Below, one piece after another: positions 1 through 5,467 of a DNA stretch of 5,467 nt (position 1 is the first letter of the stretch; each line of letters starts with the position of its first letter). The stretch covers positions 1-5,467 of the forward strand of contig WQZT01000121.1 of the NCBI GenBank assembly GCA_009780595.1, written 5' to 3'. The notes beneath the pieces are model-generated. The model was given only the letters and a program-made list of their open reading frames with translations, had not been told where the DNA came from and ran no database searches. Position numbers and translations under genes: made by a program. The DNA comes from Treponema sp. GTDB lineage: Bacteria > Spirochaetota > Spirochaetia > Treponematales > Breznakiellaceae.

Positions 1-3000
1 AGAAAACTAATATCACAATTGCGCTTGTTGCGTTGACGGTAGCACTTGCATTGTTCGCCGCGTGCCGGAACAATTTTTACCACGAGCTCATTCCGCCTGA
101 TGGCGACCGTATCACCTCGTTTGTCGTCTACGGGCAGACGCAGCCGACTGCAATCGGCGAAAACAGAATAGAACTGTCTGTGGGAAAAGACGTTAATATC
201 CAGACGATATATCCCAGCATTGCCGTTTCGCAGGGCGCGCGCGTTTTCCCCGTAACGTTTGAGTATATCCTTGCGACGTTCCCCGGCATTGATATCATCA
301 CCGAAATGAAGAACTTCTACACGACGGACGACCTGTACGAATACACGCGCAACCTCATCCGCAACACGCCGGGCTTTAATGTTCCTGTGCTGGACAAGCC
401 AATCGATTTTTCCGGCCCGGTGAAGTTCTTCGTTGTCGCAGGGCTTGGCAACACGCGCGAGTACACAGTCAACGTTACGCAGGACACAGGCGAACCGACG
501 CTGCTGGGCTTCCGCTTTACCAAGTACGACAACGCCGAAATACTCACCGACGCAGTTCCGGCTATTGAAGGCGATACGCTCAATGTAACTGCTATGTACC
601 CGGTTGAGATTCCGCTTAGTTACAGGCTTATCCCCAGTTTCCAGATTCTCGGCGAGAAACTTGAAATTGACGGCGTTGAAATTATTTCTGGTGTAACAGA
701 AGTACAGTTCAGCCAATCTCTCAATGTGCCGCAAACAAAGACGATCACCGTTACACGAGACGGCGTATCAAAGAACTGGATACTCAACCTCACCTTTCGT
801 GAAGACCCAGACACCATCCGAAGTATCACCGATTTCAGGTTTAAAAAGACAGACAACTCGTTTATCGTGTCGAATGCTGTGGCATCGATTGTCAACGACG
901 GCGATTTCGGAACAATAAAAGTACAGGTGCTGTACGAGGGCGCAAAGCCTTCGATCCTTGTGCCGAGCTTTCTCTCGCCGAGTTTGGTGCGCGTCGGGGA
1001 GCCGGGCGTGTTGCAGCGCTCTGGTGAAACCCCGCAGGATTTTTCTGCGCCGATCAAGTACCGCGTTACATCGCGCAACGGGCAGTACACACGGGTGTAC
1101 ACCGTGCAGACCGAGTTCATTCCGCTGGCCAGTGCAATTCCGCGGATACTGACCTTTGGGCTTTCGCCGGTTCACAATCCGGGAATCATCCGCGCCAGCC
1201 GCGGTGAAGTTGCAGACGGGCACATCATTATCGACGTGCATTACGGCGGCTACGTTGCGCCAGATATTTTAATCCCTGAGTTTACCGCTGAAGGTCTTGT
1301 AACTGTTTTGGGCAGCGTGCAGACATCCGGCGTCAGTTCGCAAGACTTCAGCCGCAGGCAAATTTACCGCGTTACGCACCCGAATAATGCCAGCCTCTTT
1401 CGTGATTATTCGGTGCAGACGCGGCTCATTCGGGATACCTCCTCCGATGCGCTGATAACGTCGTTTGGGTTTCACCCGCAAGCCGGGTTGAGCGATGCGC
1501 TTGCCGGGCGGATACAGCAGGATACGATCAGCGTTCACGCGCCAGAACATTCAGGCGTGAATGAGCTTGTGCTGAGCCCGTATTTTACCGCGACGGGGCA
1601 CGTGAGTGTTCGCGGCGTGGCGCAGGAATCAGGCGTTTCGTCACACATATTCAGCGGGCCAGTGGAGTACACGGTTGTGTCGCCGAACGGGTTGAAAACG
1701 CGGACATACACGGTCAACGTGCGCGAAATGCCGGCGATGAGGGTGTACGTCAATGGAAGGGTCGCAGGCGGCTGGAATGACGGAACGAGCTGGCAGAACG
1801 CTTTCCACAGTATCAGAGATGCCGCCGCTGCAACGCTGTCGTACCCGGCAGAGGTGCCCAAGGAGATGTGGATTGCCGCGGGAACGTACACGGTGGGCAG
1901 TTGGGAACAGCTTCCGGTTGTAGCAAACATCGTGTATTCAGGCGGCTTTTCAGGATGGGAGGCGAGCAAGGATCAGCGGAATACTGCGGCGAACCGGACA
2001 ATTATTAGTGGCGGGCGGAGTACGGGGACGCTGTTTACTTCGGAGATAACTATACCGCCGTTGGGGCGGAGCGCGGCGTGGGCAATCACTGGAGACGTGG
2101 CGTTTGAGCACCTTGAGTTTACCGAGGCGGGAACGGCGATTAATGTAACAATGGCGGCGGGAGCCGACGTGCGGATGACGGACTTGCGCTTCAGCGAGAT
2201 GTCAGGCGATGCCGCGCGGCTTTCGGGAGCGAATGATATTACGGTAAGCAATCTTGCGTTTTCAAAGGTTGACGGCTCGGGGGTAACACTTTCGGCAGTG
2301 AATGATATTGCGGTAAGCAACCTTGCGTTTTCAAGTATCGGAGGTTCAGGGGTAACCCTTTCAGGCGACGACGGGCGCAGGAATATTCGGAAGGTTGCGG
2401 CGGCTGACGGAGTTAACGGCGCGGTCATTTCCGTAAGCGGCGGCAGTTCGCTGGCGGTGAGCGAAGTTGACATTCAGGGCGGTGCAGGCAGCGGGATTGT
2501 TGCGAGGGGTAGCACAGGGGATGTTACAATAACAAGCGCAACAATGGCGGGAATTGTCGGTAAAGCCGTTGATATTTCAGGCGGCGGAGGACGTAGGGAT
2601 ATTACCGGGCTGAACGTTGATGGCGGCGTTGCAGTGGGCGGCGGCAGTTCGCTGGCGGTGCACAAGGTGCACATTCAGGGCAGCGGCTCAGGCGGCATTT
2701 TCGCAAACGATATTGCCGGGCTGGTGAGTATCAGCGAAAGCAGCGCGAAGGATATTACAGGGGACGGCATAGCAATTACAGGCGGTTCAGGAACACGGTA
2801 TCTTTCTGGGATTACTGGGAATACTATTCGAGGACGTGGAATCAATGTCGATGCTCCAGAGAGTTCTACCGTTACTTTGCACAAGGTTGAGATGAAAGAT
2901 ATTTTTCTACCAAAGCCTGACCTAATATATGGAGACTGGCTTCCTACTTATACTCAACCTATTGCAGTTTCCATACATGGTGGTACTATTACACTTGACG

Positions 3001-4178
3001 AATTTAGTTTAGAAAACGTTCCAAGCAGTGGAACGTATAGCTATACTTTAGGAAATATTACATACACCAGATCATTTCTGCACAATGGTATTCGTATTGA
3101 CGGCACAACGGTTACAGTATCCGGCAGCAAAGCCAGCGAAATAAGCGGACATGGTGTTAGGGTTCAAGGCGCAAACATTAGAGTTGACGGCAACAGCAGC
3201 ATTACCAATTCTGGGACTGATGGGTTTTATCTTAGTGCGTATACAGGAGAGAGCTCAAATATCAACGTGGAAAATGTTACTGTCAATGGAGCGCGTGGAG
3301 GTTTGTATGCTAACGGCGGTACCAACGGCCAAGTTACGCTTTTTGAGGTTGATGTTAAGAATTCCCAGAGCTTTGGCATTCGTGTTTTAACAGGCGCTGC
3401 TGGAGGTGTTTTCATTTCCAATTCAACCGTTGAAGATTCCAGCACTGGCATAGATGCCGAGGCGTACACTAACAGCGGCTCATCCGTTATTTCAGACAAT
3501 ATTTTGGGAACTGTTAGAATATTGAATTCAACAATTAAAAATAACCGTTCTGCATTGTTGATGGGACAAGCAAATTTTACCATAACAGGCGTACAATTTA
3601 TCAACAATTCGGTTAGTAATTTCGATACTCGCGGCAGTTTCGGGATATTTCAAAATTGCACCTTTATTCATGACGACCGTATGGAGCGCGGCGATGCGCC
3701 TATCGGCTCTGAATATAGAGCCCTATTTCATATCAGAGTTGCAACTGTTGAGTTTAACAACTGCGACTTTATCAACCTGCTGGGTTTTCCCGCCTATGAG
3801 ACGTTCTATTTTTGCAGGTGGAGTTCAAATAATGTTATTTACGAGAGTCATAATATTGTATTGCGGAACAGCCGCTTTACTTTCAAACAGGGGGAGCGGG
3901 TTGGCTTGATAGCTGGCTATGCCGGAACCACAACTAGTGGTCCATACCCCGACTACTTGCTTATGGACAACGTAACCATCACCAACAACGGCAGTACGAT
4001 ACCGCTGTTCTGGTTCTACGGAGCAAATCCCGGCAACACGTTCCGTTTCAAGAAGAACAACCGCTACAAAGCCCCCGGCAGCGCCGACTTTATCACCATC
4101 AACGATCAATCGGCACTTGCCAGACTTGGCTCTGTTGTCCGCTTGGAGCAGGGCGCACGGATAACGCTCGTGGATTAG
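1..4178 (+). CDS. Large modular lipoprotein: Ig-like (DUF5018-like) repeats plus parallel beta-helix, 5' end missing
   Basis: Predicted lipid-anchored exported protein of unknown specific function; adhesion or glycan/host contact is a guess from architecture only. The frame is open to the left edge: from base 3 it reads KTNITIALVALTVALALF then AAC, a lipoprotein signal peptide. The true start therefore lies just upstream of the window, and the TTG at 33 is inside the hydrophobic core and not a credible start. Numbering residues from that TTG, the lipid-bearing Cys is residue 11. Five Ig-like repeats cover about 27-565, each beginning I/L-x-x-F and ending near YTV. A beta-helix entry motif with VYVNG and NDGTSWQNAF lies at 571-591, followed by EMWIAAGTYT at 611-620. 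Gly/Ser/Asn-rich helix turns then run to about 1350. The protein ends ITLVD and a TAG stop, with no visible beta-barrel or sorting domain. Composition is mosaic (see findings). The lipoprotein and helix calls are firm; the function is not known. Confidence 0.93.
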   Translation, partial: KTNITIALVALTVALALFAACRNNFYHELIPPDGDRITSFVVYGQTQPTAIGENRIELSVGKDVNIQTIYPSIAVSQGARVFPVTFEYILATFPGIDIITEMKNFYTTDDLYEYTRNLIRNTPGFNVPVLDKPIDFSGPVKFFVVAGLGNTREYTVNVTQDTGEPTLLGFRFTKYDNAEILTDAVPAIEGDTLNVTAMYPVEIPLSYRLIPSFQILGEKLEIDGVEIISGVTEVQFSQSLNVPQTKTITVTRDGVSKNWILNLTFREDPDTIRSITDFRFKKTDNSFIVSNAVASIVNDGDFGTIKVQVLYEGAKPSILVPSFLSPSLVRVGEPGVLQRSGETPQDFSAPIKYRVTSRNGQYTRVYTVQTEFIPLASAIPRILTFGLSPVHNPGIIRASRGEVADGHIIIDVHYGGYVAPDILIPEFTAEGLVTVLGSVQTSGVSSQDFSRRQIYRVTHPNNASLFRDYSVQTRLIRDTSSDALITSFGFHPQAGLSDALAGRIQQDTISVHAPEHSGVNELVLSPYFTATGHVSVRGVAQESGVSSHIFSGPVEYTVVSPNGLKTRTYTVNVREMPAMRVYVNGRVAGGWNDGTSWQNAFHSIRDAAAATLSYPAEVPKEMWIAAGTYTVGSWEQLPVVANIVYSGGFSGWEASKDQRNTAANRTIISGGRSTGTLFTSEITIPPLGRSAAWAITGDVAFEHLEFTEAGTAINVTMAAGADVRMTDLRFSEMSGDAARLSGANDITVSNLAFSKVDGSGVTLSAVNDIAVSNLAFSSIGGSGVTLSGDDGRRNIRKVAAADGVNGAVISVSGGSSLAVSEVDIQGGAGSGIVARGSTGDVTITSATMAGIVGKAVDISGGGGRRDITGLNVDGGVAVGGGSSLAVHKVHIQGSGSGGIFANDIAGLVSISESSAKDITGDGIAITGGSGTRYLSGITGNTIRGRGINVDAPESSTVTLHKVEMKDIFLPKPDLIYGDWLPTYTQPIAVSIHGGTITLDEFSLENVPSSGTYSYTLGNITYTRSFLHNGIRIDGTTVTVSGSKASEISGHGVRVQGANIRVDGNSSITNSGTDGFYLSAYTGESSNINVENVTVNGARGGLYANGGTNGQVTLFEVDVKNSQSFGIRVLTGAAGGVFISNSTVEDSSTGIDAEAYTNSGSSVISDNILGTVRILNSTIKNNRSALLMGQANFTITGVQFINNSVSNFDTRGSFGIFQNCTFIHDDRMERGDAPIGSEYRALFHIRVATVEFNNCDFINLLGFPAYETFYFCRWSSNNVIYESHNIVLRNSRFTFKQGERVGLIAGYAGTTTSGPYPDYLLMDNVTITNNGSTIPLFWFYGANPGNTFRFKKNNRYKAPGSADFITINDQSALARLGSVVRLEQGARITLVD
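3..65 (+). other. Lipoprotein signal peptide (partial) with lipobox Cys
   Basis: The window opens in a basic/polar start (K, T, N), followed by a hydrophobic stretch of Ile, Ala, Leu, Val and Thr. It ends in LFAAC with the Cys codon TGC at 63-65. In known spirochaete lipoproteins such a box is cut before Cys by signal peptidase II and the Cys is lipidated. Phe at -3 is a departure from the classic Leu but fits the permissive spirochaete lipobox. The residues after Cys are Arg-Asn-Asn, which gives no clear inner-membrane retention signal known for this phylum. The first one or few codons are outside the window; bases 1-2 are the end of a codon of the form xAG, compatible with Lys. Confidence 0.85.
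111..1727 (+). repeat. Five tandem Ig-like (DUF5018-like) domains encoded in the lipoprotein gene
   Basis: Residue numbers count from the TTG at 33. Approximate units are 27-150, 157-255, 265-362, 372-465 and 475-565. Each opens with ITSF, LLGF, ITDF, ILTF or ITSF, and has an x-FS element at two thirds (IDFSGP, VQFSQS, QDFSAP, QDFSRR, HIFSGP). Each closes with a last strand (EYTVNV, NWILNL, VYTVQT, DYSVQT, TYTVNV). A PSF/PEF/PYF element precedes the middle in units 2-5. This pattern is what I recall for the DUF5018 family of exported beta-sandwich repeats. Unit 1 carries about 25 extra residues near 75-115. Unit 2 has lost the YTV ending and much of the QDFS motif. The repeats are diverged at DNA level, so they are old duplications. 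The family name is from memory and was not searched. Confidence 0.75.
2166..2372 (+). repeat. Three tandem 69-bp (23-residue) repeats in the beta-helix
   Basis: Units start at 2166, 2235 and 2304. Each encodes a turn of the form D-I-x-V-S-N-L-A-F-S followed by G-S-G-V-T-L-S. The last two are close at DNA level: 33 of the 35 bases from 2231 match those from 2300, with divergence increasing afterwards. The first unit (DVRMTDLRFSEMSGDAARLS) matches only at protein level. A period of 23 residues equals one turn of a parallel beta-helix, so the duplication keeps the fold. Confidence 0.85.
2433..2834 (+). repeat. Two tandem 201-bp (67-residue) repeats in the beta-helix
   Basis: Unit A is about 2433-2633 and unit B about 2634-2834. 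They share an exact 23-bp run (2437-2459 and 2638-2660), encoding the GGSSLAV segment, and a second exact block acattcaggg (2470-2479 and 2671-2680), both at an offset of 201 bases. At protein level the match extends through an IQG-GSG-I-A segment, a V-x-I strand, and an I-x-GG-x-G-x-R segment. Sixty-seven residues is about three helix turns, so this is a higher-order repeat. The bases just before 2433 hold a more diverged relative (LSGDDGRRNI compared with ISGGGGRRDI). Confidence 0.8.
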
Positions 4179-4265
4179 GGTAGAGCAAGAGAACAACGCG
4201 CGTCGCGCCGCAGGAAATCAACAGCCTGCTACCGCGACTTGCCGTTCTCCGCCAGCACGGAATTC
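4179..4265. other. Intergenic gap between convergent genes
   Basis: These 87 bases separate the lipoprotein stop (TAG, 4176-4178) from the fliJ stop (TAA, complement of 4266-4268). I see no reading frame worth calling, no T-rich tract on either strand, and no inverted repeat other than the hairpin listed separately. Confidence 0.8.
4204..4236. terminator. Imperfect GC-rich hairpin, possible bidirectional terminator
   Basis: The arms are CGCG (4204-4207) and GCAGG (4210-4214), pairing with CCTGC (4225-4229) and CGCG (4233-4236). An internal loop of CC against TAC separates the two stem parts, and the apical loop is ten bases. Its place between two converging stop codons fits transcript ending in both directions. 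There is no following run of T on either strand, so it is not a canonical intrinsic terminator and could be chance. Confidence 0.3.
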
Positions 4266-4697
4266 TTACTCCCCTCCCCGCTCATCGAGCCGCACGTCAT
4301 CGAGCACTTTGGCTTCTTGCAGCAACGTTTCCTTGCGGTACGCTTTCTCCTGCTTCTCCTTCAGCTTGTCCAGAACCTTGCGCTCCTGCGATGCCTGAAG
4401 AAACACCTGCCGTGCTTGCTCCACCTGCAATTCCGCCGCGGCGGCTTCTTTGAGAAGTTCCTCTTTTGTAGTATCAAGCTTGAGAATGTAAAACATATAC
4501 TGGCGTATCATCTCGCTTGAGTTTGCCGCCTTAAACTGCTCGGCGGCGGCGGCGACACGTTCCTGCCCAATTGCCAGCAGACTGTTTTCGATTTCGGAAA
4601 GAGCTGTTATTGCGCGGCCAAGTTCTATCTTCGCCTCATCTTCGCTGTGTGCCCGCAGATTTAAAACTTTTTGCAAGCGAAAGGCAAAACCTTTCAT
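4266..4697 (-). CDS. fliJ: Flagellar export protein FliJ
   Basis: FliJ is the small coiled-coil protein of the flagellar type III export gate. In studied bacteria it sits in the centre of the FliI ATPase ring, like the gamma stalk of F1, contacts FlhA and helps cycle export chaperones in the cytoplasm. The 143-residue product has the usual size (Salmonella FliJ is about 147). Its start, MKGFAFRLQKVLNLR, is the typical basic/aromatic FliJ opening. The rest is almost all charged helix without Pro or Cys, rich in Glu, Lys, Ala, Leu and Gln, with coiled-coil spacing over about 15-135. Sequence conservation in this family is low, so the call rests on length, helix character and position directly after fliI. 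The ATG overlaps the fliI stop as ATGA. No clear Shine-Dalgarno precedes it, so translation is probably coupled to fliI. Confidence 0.9.
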   Translation of the reverse strand: MKGFAFRLQKVLNLRAHSEDEAKIELGRAITALSEIENSLLAIGQERVAAAAEQFKAANSSEMIRQYMFYILKLDTTKEELLKEAAAAELQVEQARQVFLQASQERKVLDKLKEKQEKAYRKETLLQEAKVLDDVRLDERGGE

Positions 4698-5467
4698 ACC
4701 GCAGCCCGGTTCGGAAGGTACTCGCGCATTTCATTGTCTGGAATTTCAAGGTTTGCAATTTCCCCCATTGCCGTAAGAGTTTGCGAAACGGTCGATTTTT
4801 CATCGTCGCTCTGAATGAGAAATTGCTCGATGATTTCCCGCTTGCCGATGGCTTCGTCAACCCGCGCATTTGAGCCTTGCTTGTACGCGCCAACGTTGAT
4901 GAGATCTTCGCTGTCCGCGTAATCCGCCATGAGGCGGCGTATAAAACCCGCCGCTTTTTTCGTCTGGCTTCCGGAAATAACGTTGGCAAGGCGCGAAATG
5001 CTCGACAGCACATCAATGGCGGGGTAATGGTAACGGTGCGCCAAGTCGCGCGAAAGCACGATGTGGCCGTCAAGAATTCCGCGCACGGTGTCGGAGACCG
5101 GCTCGTCAAGGTCGTCGCCGTCAACGAGGATGGTGTAAAACCCGGTGATCGTTCCCTTCTCGCTTGTCCCGCAGCGCTCCAGCAGTTTGGGCATCGAGTC
5201 AAACATTGACGGCGGAAAGCCGCGTGTCGCCGGAGGCTCGCCGGATGCAAGCCCGATTTCCCGCTGCGCCCGCGCAAAGCGCGTAACCGAGTCAAACAGG
5301 AGCATAACGTCAAGCCCCTGATCGCGGAAGTATTCGGCAATGGCAGTCGCGGTGTACGCGCCGCGCAAACGCGCCAGCGGAGGAGAGTTTGACGGTGTTA
5401 CCACGACAACACTTCGCGCAAGCCCTGCTTCGCCAAGATCGTTTTCGATAAACTCGTTGACTTCCCT
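4694..5467 (-). CDS. fliI: Flagellum-specific ATP synthase FliI, C-terminal 257 residues (5' end outside window)
   Basis: FliI is the cytoplasmic hexameric ATPase of the flagellar type III export apparatus, homologous to F1 beta, and it helps deliver rod, hook and filament subunits. The frame starts at the window edge with REVNEFIENDLG, which follows the catalytic GERG loop in the family; that loop and the P-loop are outside the window. Numbering from this first residue: SVVVV at 19-23; RGAYTATAIAEYFRDQG at 35-51; Walker B strand VMLLFD with Asp59, then SVTRFARAQREIGL; GEPPATRG at 76-83; PKLLERCG at 93-100; YTILVDGDDLDEPVSDT at 111-127; and PAIDVLSSISR at 149-159, whose final Arg is the expected arginine finger. 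DLINVGAYKQGSN at 188-200 is a C-terminal family motif. No frameshift or missing visible key residue. A GTG at 5404 is internal, not the start. The full protein would be about 440 residues. It precedes fliJ in the same operon. Confidence 0.97.
   Translation of the reverse strand, partial: REVNEFIENDLGEAGLARSVVVVTPSNSPPLARLRGAYTATAIAEYFRDQGLDVMLLFDSVTRFARAQREIGLASGEPPATRGFPPSMFDSMPKLLERCGTSEKGTITGFYTILVDGDDLDEPVSDTVRGILDGHIVLSRDLAHRYHYPAIDVLSSISRLANVISGSQTKKAAGFIRRLMADYADSEDLINVGAYKQGSNARVDEAIGKREIIEQFLIQSDDEKSTVSQTLTAMGEIANLEIPDNEMREYLPNRAAV

Larger units (their letters stand above)
1740..4175 (+). other. Right-handed parallel beta-helix-like region of the lipoprotein
   Basis: Residues about 570-1381 (counting from the TTG at 33). 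The entry motif VYVNG, a glycine turn, NDGTSWQNAF, then EMWIAAGTYT and YSGGFSGWE followed by RN and RTIISGG is the usual N-terminal cap and first turns of bacterial pectate-lyase-like surface proteins. After it come many short turns of 20-25 residues with alternating hydrophobics and G-x-G/N turns, such as DITVSNLAFS, VTITSATMAG, VRILNSTIKN and IVLRNSRFTF. From about residue 940 the turns become less regular and richer in Asn, Ser, Thr and aromatics. Cys appears only near the end (1209, 1244, 1261). I see no catalytic set typical of a polysaccharide lyase, so a binding or structural role is as likely as an enzyme. Confidence 0.75.

Noticed and set aside
2166..2834. CRISPR-like or non-coding repeat array
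   Set aside because: The repeats are in frame, have coding-type divergence, and have periods matching beta-helix turns; there are no palindromic repeats or unique spacers.
317..2884. A series of open frames on the minus strand under the lipoprotein gene (317-583, 620-1120, 768-1241, 1269-1550, 1535-1969, 1973-2473, 2474-2674, 2675-2884)
   Set aside because: All lie opposite a single strong 1381+ codon frame, have no recognisable domains, and show Ser/Pro/Thr-rich content typical of the antisense of Gly/Ala/Val-rich coding DNA.
1740..4175. Autotransporter passenger with C-terminal barrel or polymorphic outer membrane protein
   Set aside because: The C-terminus lacks a run of amphipathic barrel strands ending in a terminal aromatic residue, and the N-terminus carries a lipoprotein signal; only the helix part resembles such proteins.
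4239..4873. Plus-strand frames opposite fliJ and fliI (4239-4520, 4571-4873)
   Set aside because: They are antisense shadows of genes with strong family evidence; the Leu/Phe-rich product of 4239-4520 is the complement of the Lys/Glu-rich coiled coil.
4636..5340. 234-codon minus-strand frame overlapping fliI in another phase
   Set aside because: It is a frame-shifted reading of fliI, Arg/Ser/Ala-rich without domain character, while the fliI frame carries clear ATPase motifs over the same bases.
1..5467. A hidden defence, toxin or mobile element system
   Set aside because: No transposase, recombinase, nuclease, toxin-antitoxin pair, terminal inverted repeats or RNA gene was found on either strand; nearly all bases are explained by three genes.

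Overview
The window is most consistent with a spirochaete close to Treponema. The flagellar ATPase fragment reads like treponemal FliI by recall of that family. The long partner gene has a spirochaete-type lipoprotein leader followed by repeat modules of the kind treponemes and Bacteroidetes use for exported proteins. Base composition is near 50% GC overall by eye, which rules out none of the mid-GC treponemes. The genus is an inference and no species is claimed.

Layout: bases 1-4178 (+) are one very long reading frame, open at the left edge, for a predicted surface or periplasmic lipoprotein of at least 1391 codons. Its order is a lipoprotein signal peptide (Cys codon at 63-65), five Ig-like repeats of about 90-125 residues that resemble DUF5018 (about 111-1727), a short cap sequence, and a long right-handed parallel beta-helix-like region (about 1740-4175). 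The helix region contains nested internal duplications of 23 and 67 residues. Composition changes strongly inside the gene: the Gly-rich repeat part is about 65% GC, the part after about 2820 falls to 27-47% in sampled lines, and the last few hundred bases return to about 55%.

Bases 4179-4265 are a short intergenic gap between two converging genes, with one imperfect GC-rich hairpin. Bases 4266-5467 (-) are the end of a flagellar operon: fliI (C-terminal 257 residues, running off the right edge) and fliJ, overlapping by four bases (ATGA).

FliI and FliJ work together in the flagellar type III export apparatus: FliI is the export ATPase and FliJ the coiled-coil stalk-like protein inside its ring. 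The lipoprotein gene is convergent, on the other strand, and has no evident functional link to them. Apart from the lipoprotein's architecture and mosaic composition, the window looks ordinary. I see no CRISPR, tRNA, rRNA, transposase or defence genes.
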